Below, one piece after another: positions 16,149 to 24,564 of a stretch of DNA of 64,000 bases. Under the pieces are notes generated by a model. The model made no database searches. It was not told the DNA's origin and was given only the letters and a program-made list of their open reading frames with translations. The first letter of the stretch is position 1. Each line of letters opens with the position of its first letter. The stretch is from Streptomyces sp. NP-1717 (lineage in GTDB: Bacteria; Actinomycetota; Actinomycetes; Streptomycetales; Streptomycetaceae). The position numbers and the translations under genes were made by a program. The stretch is from NCBI RefSeq assembly GCF_022695985.1, contig NZ_JAAPBF010000004.1:1-64000 (forward strand), read 5' to 3'.

Positions 16149-17834
16149 TCAGAGCGCCGAGTCGAGGTGCCCGAGGTGCTCGATGAGGTTCATGTTCTCG
16201 GCGTAGTCCACCGGGCAGTTGATGATCGACACGCCCGGGTCCGCCAGTGCCTCACGGAGCGTCGGCAGCAGGTCCCCAGCGGACTCGATGTCGTAGCCCT
16301 TCGCGCCGAAGCTGCGGGCGTACTGGACGATGTCCGGGTTGCCGAAGTCGGTGTTGGAGTGTTCGCCGACCTCCAGGTCCATCTTCCACTTGATGAGCCC
16401 GTAGCCGTTGTCCTCCCAGATCAGCACGGTCAGCGGGATGTTCTCGCGAACCGCCGTCTCGATCTCCTGGGAGTGCATGAGGAACGAGCCGTCGCCGACC
16501 GCCGCCAGCACCTTCGTCTGCGGCCTGGCGAGCTGAACCGCGAGCGCGCCGGGCAGCGAGAAGCCCATGGTGGACAAGCCGTTGGAGATGAGGCAGGTGT
16601 TCGGCGCGTACGTCGGGTAGAGCCGGGCCATCCACATCTTCAGCGCGCCGGTGTCGACCAGCACGATGTCGTCGCGACCGAGCGCGGCGCGGGTGTCGGC
16701 GATGACTCGCTGCGGGGCGAGCGGGTAGCGCTCGTCCGCGGCGCCCTGCTCGAGTTCCTTGGCCAGCAGCGTGCGGGTGGCCGTGGTGTCCTCGTCGTCG
16801 ATGGTCCAGCGCAGGCCGTCGAGTTCTGTGGCGAGGGCGTCGAGGGAGGCGGAGATGTCGCCGATGATGCCGACGTCGACCGAGTAGCTGTCGTCCACCT
16901 CCGCCGGGACGCGGTGGATGTGGACGATCTTCTTGTCACCGTCCGGGTTTATCCGGGACGGGTCGAACTCCTGCAGCTCGTAGCCGACGGCGATGACGAC
17001 GTCGGCCTCCTCGAACCCGAAGTTGGTGTAGTCGCGCCGCATGAAGCCGAACGTGCCGGTCGCGCACGGGTGGTCGTCGGGCAGGACGCCCTTGCCGTGG
17101 AAGGTGGTCGCCGTCGACACGTCGAGTGCGGTGGCGAACGCCGCCAGCGACTCCTCGGCGCCGCCGCGCGCCGCGCCGTGTCCGGCGAGGATCACCGGCC
17201 GGCGGGCCTCCCGCAGCAGCTCCACCGCCCGTTTGATCTGCTTCGGGGACGGTGCCTCGGGCTGCACGACGTTCCTGCGCAGCGGGCGCAGGTCCGAGCC
17301 GTCCGTCGCCTCGTCGACGTCCTCGGGCACGGCGAGGTAGACGGCGCCGGGCCGCTCGGACTCCGCGGTCTTGAACGCGCGCCGCACCATCTCGGGGATG
17401 GCCTGGGTAGCCGGGACCTCCGCCGACCACTTCGTGACCGGGGCGAACATGCTCACCAGGTCCACGAACTGGTGGGACTCCTTGTAGTTGCGCTCCTTGC
17501 CGACCTGCGCGGTGATCGCGACAACGGGCGTGCTGTTCGTCATAGCGTCGGCGACGCCCAGCATCAGGTTGATCGCGCCGGGCCCCAGCGTCGCGGACAT
17601 CACACCCGCCGAGCCGGTGAGCCGGCCGTGCATCTCCGCCATGAAAGACGCGGCCTGCTCGTGCCGGGTCAGGACGTAGCGGATCTTCTCCGAGCGGGCG
17701 AGGGCGTTGGTGAAACGGATGTTCTCCTCGCCGGGCACGCCGAACACCACCTCGACGCCCTCGTTCTCCAGGCAGCGAACCAGGAGTTCGGCCGCTCCGT
17801 CGGGGGTCTGCTTCCGGTGCTCGGCGTCGCTCAC
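16149..17834 (-). CDS. Thiamine-diphosphate enzyme, acetolactate-synthase-like
   Basis: The 561-residue protein is a complete ThDP enzyme. The N-terminal domain carries the cofactor-activating Glu in GVPGEENIRF. The central domain has PVILAGHGAARGGAEESLAA. The C-terminal ThDP/Mg motif is GDGSFLMHSQEIETAVREN...WEDNGYG. It matches catabolic acetolactate-synthase-like proteins without a regulatory subunit gene nearby. It might make acetolactate from pyruvate, or use another 2-oxo acid. The GTG start at 17834 follows an aggagagga site. Confidence 0.85.
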   Translation of the reverse strand: MSDAEHRKQTPDGAAELLVRCLENEGVEVVFGVPGEENIRFTNALARSEKIRYVLTRHEQAASFMAEMHGRLTGSAGVMSATLGPGAINLMLGVADAMTNSTPVVAITAQVGKERNYKESHQFVDLVSMFAPVTKWSAEVPATQAIPEMVRRAFKTAESERPGAVYLAVPEDVDEATDGSDLRPLRRNVVQPEAPSPKQIKRAVELLREARRPVILAGHGAARGGAEESLAAFATALDVSTATTFHGKGVLPDDHPCATGTFGFMRRDYTNFGFEEADVVIAVGYELQEFDPSRINPDGDKKIVHIHRVPAEVDDSYSVDVGIIGDISASLDALATELDGLRWTIDDEDTTATRTLLAKELEQGAADERYPLAPQRVIADTRAALGRDDIVLVDTGALKMWMARLYPTYAPNTCLISNGLSTMGFSLPGALAVQLARPQTKVLAAVGDGSFLMHSQEIETAVRENIPLTVLIWEDNGYGLIKWKMDLEVGEHSNTDFGNPDIVQYARSFGAKGYDIESAGDLLPTLREALADPGVSIINCPVDYAENMNLIEHLGHLDSAL

Positions 17835-18248
17835 GCTGATCGTGTCCTCTCCTGAGTTTGGCCGTGCCGATGGGCGGGCCGGTCAGCCGTCTACCCCGGC
17901 CGGCCGCCCGGACGCCTGCGGACCGGGGCTACGAGAAGCTCAGTTGGACCCGGGGGCGCGCCGTCCGGACCTTCGGCGCCGCCCGACGGGGCTGGTACGG
18001 GCGGCGCCGCGCGCCCTCGGAAGGGGGCGGCAGGGTCGATGCCGTACTCGGCGGCGAGGTACGCCCTTCGCGTCCCGCCCAAACTCGACGCTCTGGCCAG
18101 CCACATTCGCGGGTTCGGACGTGACGCTGCCTCAGGCAGGGCGGCTCCGTGCCGCCCGGCACCCGTCACGACGTGGGCCAAGTCCTCGCCACCGGCGAGG
18201 CAATCAGCCGCCCCACCCACCACAAGCTCGGCACCAAACCGCCTCGAA
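17835..18248. other. 414-bp gap with a replication-relaxation scrap
   Basis: At 18119-18160 the plus strand reads DVTLPQAGRLRA. This is nearly the same DNA as 20526-20565, inside the N-terminal replication-relaxation fragment, so it is a small third piece of that gene type. It is followed by VGQVLATGEAISRPTHHKLG, which looks coding but is unassigned. A minus-strand frame nearer the ThDP gene (RRAYLAAEYGIDPAAPFRG) is also unassigned. Confidence 0.4.
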
Positions 18249-18473
18249 CTACTCAGGCGATCGGTCGTCGCCCAGCACTGCTCGGGCGGCATCGACCGCA
18301 TAAGGGCTGATCGCCCCCTCGTCGTCTCCAGCTTCCGCATCCTCCAGCCACTCCGCGAGCGGACCACGCAGTTCGACGTCAGCCTGGCCGTTCCCCTGCC
18401 TCTGCCTCAACGACTCGACAGCACGGTGGAGCAGCTCAGCCAATGCCTCATCGGACTCGATGCGATACGTCAT
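18249..18473 (-). CDS. Small acidic hypothetical protein, 74 aa
   Basis: MTYRIESDEALAELLHRAVE leads into an acidic, helical product ending AVDAARAVLGDDRSPE. The ATG overlaps the stop of an upstream frame (…RPQSGTLGI) as ATGA, and ctgggg precedes it. The coupling and amino-acid composition support a real gene. No family was recognised. The upstream partner is incomplete. Confidence 0.55.
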   Translation of the reverse strand: MTYRIESDEALAELLHRAVESLRQRQGNGQADVELRGPLAEWLEDAEAGDDEGAISPYAVDAARAVLGDDRSPE

Positions 18474-18979
18474 ATCCCCAGGGTCCCAGACTGCGGGCGA
18501 ACCTTAAACAACAAGCTCAGGTCGCGGGCCTCGTGGGTCACATGGCGCTCCAATGCGGGGGTGGTCCGGGTGTTCCAGGCGCGGCGGCGCTGGTCGGCGC
18601 TCGGGGCGCAGGGTAAGGCCGCGGTGCGGGAACCGGTCGGGGCGTCACCATTGCAGTTGCACTGAGATATCCGCGCCCGGCGCCCTGGCGACCGAGCGCA
18701 GCGCCGACTGCTCGCGTGCGGTCTGCGACCCTGGCGGCTGAGCTGCCGACCAAGTCCGCTACGCCGGACCGTAGGCCCAGGAATCCCGACCGCTACCCGG
18801 CTGCCGATGGCGCTCTCGATCGAGCACTGAAGCCTAGGTAGGGTGATCCGGCCGACCGTGTCTTCGTCTTCAGAAGCTTGGCACCGGAGTAACGGTGAGA
18901 GGGTAGGGAGAGTGCGGATTCCTGCACGGCAAGCGATGGAACGGGTCGAAAAAAAGCACACAAGTGTATCATGCCGCCC
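18474..18979. other. About 500 bp with an incomplete minus-strand frame
   Basis: Next to the 74-aa gene the minus strand reads ADQRRRAWNTRTTPALERHV and ARDLSLLFKVRPQSGTLGI before a stop at 18470. It looks coding but has no start that gives a full domain. Toward 18970 the base composition drops and the sequence becomes A/T-rich (aaaaaaag). I see no other feature. Confidence 0.35.
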
Positions 18980-19516
18980 ATGAATAATGGCGAGCAGGAA
19001 CCTGGCGGAGTTCACAATAACTTTTCGAACAGTCGGGCCGAGAATGTTTTCCAGGCGCAAAACATAGGAAGTATTCACTTCCAGAGCCACCAGGGAATTA
19101 GCCAACAAGAGATAGATCATCAATTCGCCGGCAAATGGCGAGAGGACATCGAAGGGGCTGCCCTAATTTCTATCCTTTGGGACTTTGGGTTAAATCACAG
19201 CTTCCGAGCCCGGCCCGCTTCGAAAAGTAGTATAACTTTCATGCAGCGCCTCGCTGTTAAAGAGTGGTCCGGCGTGTGGAACGTATCCATGCAGGACCCC
19301 GATAACCCATGGATCGAATTACAAGCCACAGACATGGAAAGTCTCGGACATTATCTCGTGAGCATAATATTCAATCAACCAGAAAACAAAAGAGGGTCAC
19401 TCTCGCGGCTTAGCCGGTCGGCAAACATAACGAGCCATTCGCATCAATCCTTCACGCTCGAATATCTGGACACTGCCGAAGTCCCAACGTTTTGCAGGTG
19501 GACCCGGCTCGCATAA
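18980..19516 (+). CDS. Low-GC protein with RHIM/BASS-like amyloid motif at N-terminus
   Basis: The first 40 residues contain NNFSNSRAENVFQAQNIGSI followed by HF. This fits the N..SG....VVQAG.I.G.VHF pattern of bacterial amyloid signalling sequences (BASS, RHIM-like), which tether NLR-type receptors to effectors. The rest, about 140 residues, is unassigned: AGKWREDIEGAALISILWDF, KEWSGVWNVSMQDPDNPWIE. Base composition is clearly lower in GC than its neighbours, which suggests transfer. I prefer the ATG at 18980 because TATCAT sits 7 nt before it and no ribosome site is seen, as for a leaderless mRNA. An ATG at 18971 is also possible. The 3' end overlaps an opposite-strand frame. Confidence 0.6.
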   Translation: MNNGEQEPGGVHNNFSNSRAENVFQAQNIGSIHFQSHQGISQQEIDHQFAGKWREDIEGAALISILWDFGLNHSFRARPASKSSITFMQRLAVKEWSGVWNVSMQDPDNPWIELQATDMESLGHYLVSIIFNQPENKRGSLSRLSRSANITSHSHQSFTLEYLDTAEVPTFCRWTRLA

Positions 19517-19868
19517 GATTTTCCATGCCTTCTTGCTGGAGCTCTGTGCGAGCAGGCCGGTGGCGTCAGTGGTCTCCAGCTCATGTCCGGCGAACGGGCC
19601 GCTCAAGAGAAGGCGATGCGTCGACGGGACAGCCCTGTCGCCGCGGCCGAGGGCCGTCTCGCCGACGTTGCATCCCCATCCTGACGCCTGCCCCAAGAAC
19701 GCTTCGTGCGCGGAGATCGTGCACCGATTCCAGTCCGGTGGGCCGATACAACGAGTCGGCGTCATCCAGGTCGGCTTCGGCGGCGCGGATCCGCCAGGTG
19801 GTTTCTGTTCCGAGCTCACGGACGGGAATTGGGAGTGCCGTGGCCGGAGCCCAGCGGGGGACGGTCAT
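19397..19868 (-). pseudogene. Hypothetical gene with one frameshift
   Basis: An ATG at 19868 opens MTVPRWAPATALPIPVRELG ... DSLYRPTGLESVHDLRARSV. Near 19680 it must shift to reach CNVGETALGRGDRAVPSTHR, then LLLSGPFAGHELETTDATGL and SSKKAWKILCEPG before a stop at 19397. The joined protein would be about 155 residues. No family was recognised. It runs opposite to the end of the amyloid-motif gene. Either both are real and convergent, or the plus-strand gene is truncated by it. Confidence 0.4.
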
Positions 19869-19974
19869 AACGCTAATCGTACGGACACGATCCTGCGCAT
19901 GAACTCCACTACTACCGACCGGACTTCTGCTCCGTGAGATGCGACCGCCAAGCCGCCCAGCACCTTCCAGTTCC

Positions 19975-20300
19975 GCCGGATGGCCGCAGGAGCGCGGAGG
20001 CCCGGCCGACGCGCGAGAAGGACCCCACCGCCCGAATCCCGGCCGCGCGCCCGCACGACCCCGCCCGCCCTTTTCCCTTTTCTTCGTCGGTCACGGGAGC
20101 AGGAGCAGCAGAGGAGATGTCGGCGCCCCGACCACGGGGATGACCTGCGCCGACGCAGGCTGGTGCCGGAAGAGGACATGCGCCTGTCGGCGGGGTTGTC
20201 GGACCGGTTGTCGGGGTGGTCGGGGGTGGTGTTGTCGCATCGTGACCGGATTCGGTCCTGGTGGTCACTGTCCTGGTCGGGGGTGGCTGCTGCTCTGAGG
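19975..20300 (+). repeat. Conserved element block, copy 2
   Basis: This is the second copy of the block at 7180-7480, in the same orientation. It contains the same ccgacgcgcgagaaggaccc start and a short ORF with EEDMRLSAGLSD ... VVLSHRDRIRSWW. Here it is followed by a replication-relaxation gene start at 20359. In copy 1 the corresponding gene has been lost. Confidence 0.7.
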
Positions 20301-20358
20301 ACAGACAGCGGCGCCGGGCTCGGGACGGTGCCGCACCGTGCGGGAGGAGCGATGAACC

Positions 20359-20640
20359 GTGACGAACACGAAAGCGGGTGGCAGGGACCGGCTGGCACTG
20401 GCAGTGCTGACGCAGTGCCGGAGGGGCACCACAGGGCAGTTGCACCGGGTGCTGGCGCCCGGCGTACGAATCGAACAGACCCGCCGCCGGCTGGCAAGCT
20501 GCGCACCGAAAAACTCGTCGATCACGTGACGCTGCCTCAGGCCGGGCGGCTTCGGGCCTGGTTCCCGACCGAGTACGGAGTACGGGTCGCGATGGAGTGG
20601 CCGGAGCTCAACGAGGGCAGGACGGTTCGGCGTGGTGCCG
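20359..20640 (+). pseudogene. Replication-relaxation family gene, N-terminal half (locus B1)
   Basis: The GTG at 20359, with ggaggag upstream, opens VTNTKAGGRDRLALAVLTQC, RRGTTGQLHRVLAPGVRIEQ and TRRRLAS. One shift near 20500 leads to LRTEKLVDHVTLPQAGRLRA and FPTEYGVRVAMEWPEL. This is the winged-helix N-terminus of the family. It ends at AMEWPE, and the other half of such a protein begins at AMEWPE at 25427. A duplicated MarR tail follows directly. Confidence 0.72.
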
Positions 20641-20696
20641 CATCGACCGGTCCACGGTTGAGGCTCGTGCCGGATGGCGGAACGTCGTCAGCGTGT

Positions 20697-20932
20697 GAGT
20701 GTGGCCGCCACTCAGCCCCGGGGGCCGGGAGCAGTCTGGGAGGTCCGGCGCCGACAGGCCCCAGGGCGTGGAGGAGGGCGTGGTTCAGGACTCGCCTGTT
20801 CTCCGCCGTGAGGCCCGCCAGGACCTCGGCATGCAACTTGGCGACGACGGTGCGGGCGTCGGAGACAGCGAGCTGCCGTGATCGGTCAGTTCGAGGCGTG
20901 CCCGGTGTCCCTGTCCGGGCAGCGTGCGGGAT
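20697..20932 (-). pseudogene. Duplicated 3' third of the MarR gene
   Basis: The DNA matches 1066-1300 closely over about 235 bp in the same orientation. It covers the MarR C-terminal helices and part of the wing (RARLELTDHG). One base is missing relative to the intact gene (ggagacagc against ggagagcagc), and the HTH is absent. It cannot encode a regulator. It marks a duplication or recombination between the two mosaic regions. Confidence 0.8.
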
Positions 20933-21110
20933 GGTGAGGCGGGTTGGCCGCAGACCGGTGGTAGGAGCCAACTGCATGGCTGGGGCTGGAGATGACCGCT
21001 CGCCAGCCGTGTCCCCTGCTTGCCCACCTCAGCGCGGCCCGGCCGGGGTGGGCAAGCCGCCGTCCGGGGACGGCTTGCCTCCAGCCCCGGGGCCGGCGGC
21101 TTGCCCACTG

Positions 21111-22586
21111 CTACCGGCGGCGCCCAAACAGGCTGCGGTGCTTCTTCGTCTCCGCTTCGGCCGCTTCCCGCGCCGTGGCTTCCTCCGCCTCCCGCACCGC
21201 GATGCGTTCAGACTCCGCCCGGTCGACGTCCTCCTGCTCGCACGGCCCGCACAGGTTGTCCCGTTCGCCGGGCCAGGAGCTCCGGCGGGTCCGCTGCCAG
21301 CGGGTGTCGGTGAATTTCGCTCCGCAGCCGACGCGCACAGGCCGCTGAGCCTCCCGCTGTGCGACTTCGCGTTCCGCCGTGCGGCGGCGGGCCTGCTCGC
21401 GCTGGACCGTGTGGAGCCGGTCGCCGTCCGGGTTGCCCAGGGCCTCGGGCAGCGTCTGCCACTCCTCGCGGCCGAGCCTGCGCCAGACCGGGCCGGCGGC
21501 CCAGCCCGGGTCGGCGGTGATCCGCTCCAGCTCGGTGACGACCACGGGCAGCGCTTGGTGGTAGTCGACGGCCGTGATCCCCGCCGCCCGCCCCGGATAC
21601 CGCTCCCCGGCGAAGTAGCGGCGGGCGGCGTGTTCCAGGCGCCGTATCCGATTGGCACGCTGCGCCTGGGTCCTGCCGGTGAACACGAACGCCACCGGCA
21701 CGTAGCCTTCCCTCCCGGTCGCCGGGTAGATCCGCGACCACAGGCGGAAGGCGTGCGCCGCCGCACCCCGGGCCCCGCGCGCCTGGCTCCGGTCGGCCTT
21801 CGGGAGAGGGAGCTCGAACCACTCGTGGTAGCGGCGCAGCTTGGCGACGAGGTCGTCGACAGGTTCGGTGAGCCGGTCGATCTCCAGGAGCATGATCGGG
21901 ATTCCGGCGTCCGGGGCGCACATCGTCAGGTCGGTGTACTGGGTGTAGCCGTAGGGGAGTTTGTGGCCGGTCTCGGTCTGCCAGGACAGCGGTGTGCCGA
22001 GCCCGGCTCCGGTGAGGACGGCGGCAGTGGAGGTGACGGCGGCGGCGTGTGCGTCGTAGCCGTCGCCGTCGACCGGCTCACCGTCGGCGGTGTACTGCGG
22101 CCTGCGCAGCGCGGACATCCGTACGTTCTTCGGGAGCAGCTGCTTGGCTTCCCCGTGTCCTCGCTCGGTGAGGACCCACAGCTGGTGGCCCGACTTCAGT
22201 CGTGTCTCCACCCGGGCCTTGCCCTGCTTCTTCAGCGCGTTGAGGGTGTCCCTCGTGCACCGGTCGTGCCGGTCGCCGGGGCGCAGCATCCGCCACAGCT
22301 GCTCCGCTGTGGCCCTCTGGAAGATTCCGAGCGCTGTCAGTATTTCCTTCTGTCGGGTGTGGGTGGGCTTCCATGTCTGCTTCGAAGACTTAGAAGGGTT
22401 GTCGAATGCCCTCCGGGCCCTGGGCCGTCGGGTCTGAGCTGCGGATACGCGCCCGGTGGGCGAAGTGGTCGTGGAGGGGCCCGTGGAGGGGGCCATCAGG
22501 TCGTGGTCCGAGTCGCCGGCGGGCGTCGGATCGGCGGTGGTGGGCGGCTTGTGGGCGGGGTCGGGTGTGAGGTCGTCGGGCACGGT
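21111..22586 (-). CDS. Replication-relaxation family protein, intact
   Basis: I chose the GTG at 22586 (VPDDLTPDPAHKPP); the upstream frame lacks domain character. A Pro/Thr-rich, probably disordered N-terminus of about 70 residues precedes the winged helix (RQKEILTALGIFQRATAEQL). Then comes the nuclease-like core (TDLTMCAPDAGIPIMLLEID, YHEWFELPLPKADRSQ). A Cys4-like C-terminus follows (VGCGAKFTDTRW ... LCGPCEQED), ending in a basic coiled tail. The family is tied to plasmid or conjugative-element replication in actinobacteria, and its biochemical role is not settled. This is the only full-length member among at least five loci in the window. Confidence 0.8.
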   Translation of the reverse strand, partial: TVPDDLTPDPAHKPPTTADPTPAGDSDHDLMAPSTGPSTTTSPTGRVSAAQTRRPRARRAFDNPSKSSKQTWKPTHTRQKEILTALGIFQRATAEQLWRMLRPGDRHDRCTRDTLNALKKQGKARVETRLKSGHQLWVLTERGHGEAKQLLPKNVRMSALRRPQYTADGEPVDGDGYDAHAAAVTSTAAVLTGAGLGTPLSWQTETGHKLPYGYTQYTDLTMCAPDAGIPIMLLEIDRLTEPVDDLVAKLRRYHEWFELPLPKADRSQARGARGAAAHAFRLWSRIYPATGREGYVPVAFVFTGRTQAQRANRIRRLEHAARRYFAGERYPGRAAGITAVDYHQALPVVVTELERITADPGWAAGPVWRRLGREEWQTLPEALGNPDGDRLHTVQREQARRRTAEREVAQREAQRPVRVGCGAKFTDTRWQRTRRSSWPGERDNLCGPCEQEDVDRAESERIAVREAEEATAREAAEAETKKHRSLFGRRR

Positions 22587-22605
22587 GTCCTCGCGCTTCT
22601 CCGGC

Positions 22606-23040
22606 CTACCGGCCGGCACGGTGAGAGTCCGGGCCCGCACGCGGAAATGCGCGCGGGCCGGGGCCACCGTGTGAAAGCACCCCTTGTCTGCCGTCTGACA
22701 ACCACCCCAGGTGGGTGTCCGGTATCGCCGTAACTACCCGTCGACCGGGCGGTTTTGTCCGTGACCGACGCCACAGGCGAACCTGGCGCCGTCCGTGCCG
22801 TGTCAGCCCCCCGAGCCGGACGGAATGCCAGCGCCGGGCACTGCGGCTGATCATCCCCAAATCCTCCATCCGGCCGAGCTGATAGGCGACCGAGGCGGTG
22901 CTGGACAATCCGACCAGGGCACTGATCTCCCGGACCGAGGGGCCCTCACCGTGCTCCGCGATCCAGCCCCTGATCGCCCGCAGGATCTGCACCTGCCGCT
23001 CGGTCGGCACCTCATTCACCGCCGTGTGCATGCCTGCCAC
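22606..23040 (-). CDS. LexA-like HTH protein (copy 2), reading through a G-run
   Basis: The functional part, 22803-23019, is a close paralog of the 71-aa copy 1: QVQILRAIRGWIAEHGEGPS, EISALVGLSSTASVAYQLGR, ISRSARRWHSVRLGG. In copy 1 the frame ends right after LGG. Here an extra G makes a run of six, the stop is missed and about 65 unrelated codons follow. The likely start is GTG at 23019 (VNEVPTERQ). The small upstream partner gene of copy 1 is reduced to its last codons and is joined to a ketosynthase scrap at about 23066. Confidence 0.65.
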   Translation of the reverse strand: MAGMHTAVNEVPTERQVQILRAIRGWIAEHGEGPSVREISALVGLSSTASVAYQLGRMEDLGMISRSARRWHSVRLGGLTRHGRRQVRLWRRSRTKPPGRRVVTAIPDTHLGWLSDGRQGVLSHGGPGPRAFPRAGPDSHRAGR

Positions 23041-23065
23041 GCCCGTGTCCGCCGTGGCGCGCAGC

Positions 23066-23413
23066 GCGGCAGATCAGCCACATCAACGCCCATGCCACCG
23101 GAACTCCGGTCGGCGACGTTGCCGAGGCGCACGCGATCGAGGAGGTCTTCGGCCACGCCACCGTGACAGCGCCCAAGGCAGCGCTCGGTCATCTCTTTGG
23201 CGCAGCCGGCGCGATCGAAGCGGTCATCGCCGTCCTCAGTGTTGAGCATGGCGTCATCCCGCCGACCCGTAACCTCACCGCGGCCGCCGTCGGTCCCGAC
23301 ATCGATCTCGATGTCGTCGCAGAGCGACGAGACGTCCCCCAGGAGGCCGTGCTCAGCAATTCCTTCGGCTTCGGCGGGCAGAACGTCTCACTCATCGTCA
23401 CCGGCGCACGGCA
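23066..23413 (+). pseudogene. Beta-ketoacyl-ACP synthase (FabF-like) C-terminal fragment
   Basis: The plus strand encodes HINAHATGTPVGDVAEAHAI, then APKAALGHLFGAAGAIEAVI, then LSNSFGFGGQNVSLIVT. These are the active-site His loop, the Lys region and the C-terminal NSFGFGG of KAS II/FabF. The N-terminal half with the nucleophile Cys is absent. The fragment is wedged between a LexA-like gene and a CoiA-like gene, with no other fatty-acid or polyketide genes nearby. It was probably carried in by recombination. Confidence 0.8.
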
Positions 23414-24404
23414 CGGCCCGCCTCGCAGGTCCTGGCCGAGGCGAACGACTGCATGGTGCGCTGCGGCGGCACGGACGGCAGGTGGTTCTTGACCGAGGCC
23501 GGCCGGGAGTGCCCGTAGCCCTCCTGGGTCGGCCGGTCGCGGGACTCGGGCGGGTGGACATCGAGGACCGGTCTCCCGGCGTTGTAGTCGGTCCAGCGCT
23601 GGTAGTCGACGGCGGTCGTCCAGAAGCCGCGGCGTTGCAGCGGAAGCACAGGGAGGAGCGCGCCGGCCGGGGCCTGGCGGATGAAGTCGTCGAGGGTGAT
23701 ACCGGTCGGTGCCGTGTCGAGGTGGGTTTGACCGCAGCCAGAGAACCGCCCGTTGGGGCAGCGGTAGCCCTCGCGGGCGGTGCAGGTCCAGATGACGATC
23801 TGTCGGAAGCCACCGAGGATGCGGATTTTGTAGCGGGGGTTCTCGATCTGGGGCAGTTGCGCCTGGTTGGAGCGGAGCATGGCGACGCGAGCGGCGCCGG
23901 CGATGATGCCCTGTCGGTGTGCCAGGCGACGGCGTCTCGTTTCGCGGCGAGGGACTTCCGGGTCCGTTCTGTGGCGCCGTAACCGGTCTTGAACGGCGAG
24001 TGCTGCATTTCGTAGGCGACGTGGCGGGTGCCGAGGAGGAGGACGTCGGAGCGAGTGCGCCCGTCGGCGGCTCGGGCCTCGCGGCGGGCCGGGTAGCCTT
24101 CCTCGGTACCGACTCGTTCGACGCGGTCGCAATAGGCCTTGTGTTCGTCGCTCTCCAGCGCTTGGTAGGGGTGGTCGCCGGCTTCGCCAGGCTGGTGGGA
24201 AACGACACGTTTGCCGTGGGCGTTGTTGTACGTCTTCATCCAGTGAGTGATCTGGTCGTCGTCCCAGCACCAGGCGCACTTCACCAGTCGGCGGCGGGTG
24301 GAGTTGCGGTTGTCGACGACAAGTTGGTCCCAGTCGGAATCTGTCATTTCCGCAGCATCGGTCTTTCCCCGGCCGTCGGTGAGGTAGATCAAATTGTTGT
24401 GCAT
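23398..24404 (-). pseudogene. CoiA-like competence/nuclease family gene, frameshifted
   Basis: An ATG at 24404 opens MHNNLIYLTDGRGKTDAAEM, then a cysteine pair CAWCWDDDQ, HPYQALESDEHKAYCDRVER, and the nuclease-like motif RTRSDVLLLGTRHVAYEMQH, which resembles the D...(E/Q)xQ core of CoiA. One indel near 23905 shifts the frame to VAMLRSNQAQLPQIENPRYK, IVIWTCTAREGYRCPNGRFS and on to a stop at 23398. The joined product would be about 330 residues. The CoiA assignment rests on motif order only. Confidence 0.55.
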
Positions 24405-24564
24405 GTCAGGATCTACTCCTCAGGCTCAGGGGTGTGTCCGGGTATCTCCTCGGTGTGGCGCTTGCACCAGTTTGACAGTGGACACTGACAACTGACTCGG
24501 AATTAGCTTTCTCGGAGACCGTGCACAGCCACATCCCGTTGGAGAAGTTCCTGTTGAGCGGACC

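Noticed and set aside
16068..17855. A 595-codon plus-strand frame opposite the ThDP enzyme
   Set aside because: Antisense shadow. The ThDP and FAD-like motifs are all on the minus strand.
19980..22733. A 917-codon plus-strand open frame
   Set aside because: It is the antisense shadow of the intact replication-relaxation gene and neighbours. It has no domains and low-complexity Arg/Pro/Gly composition.
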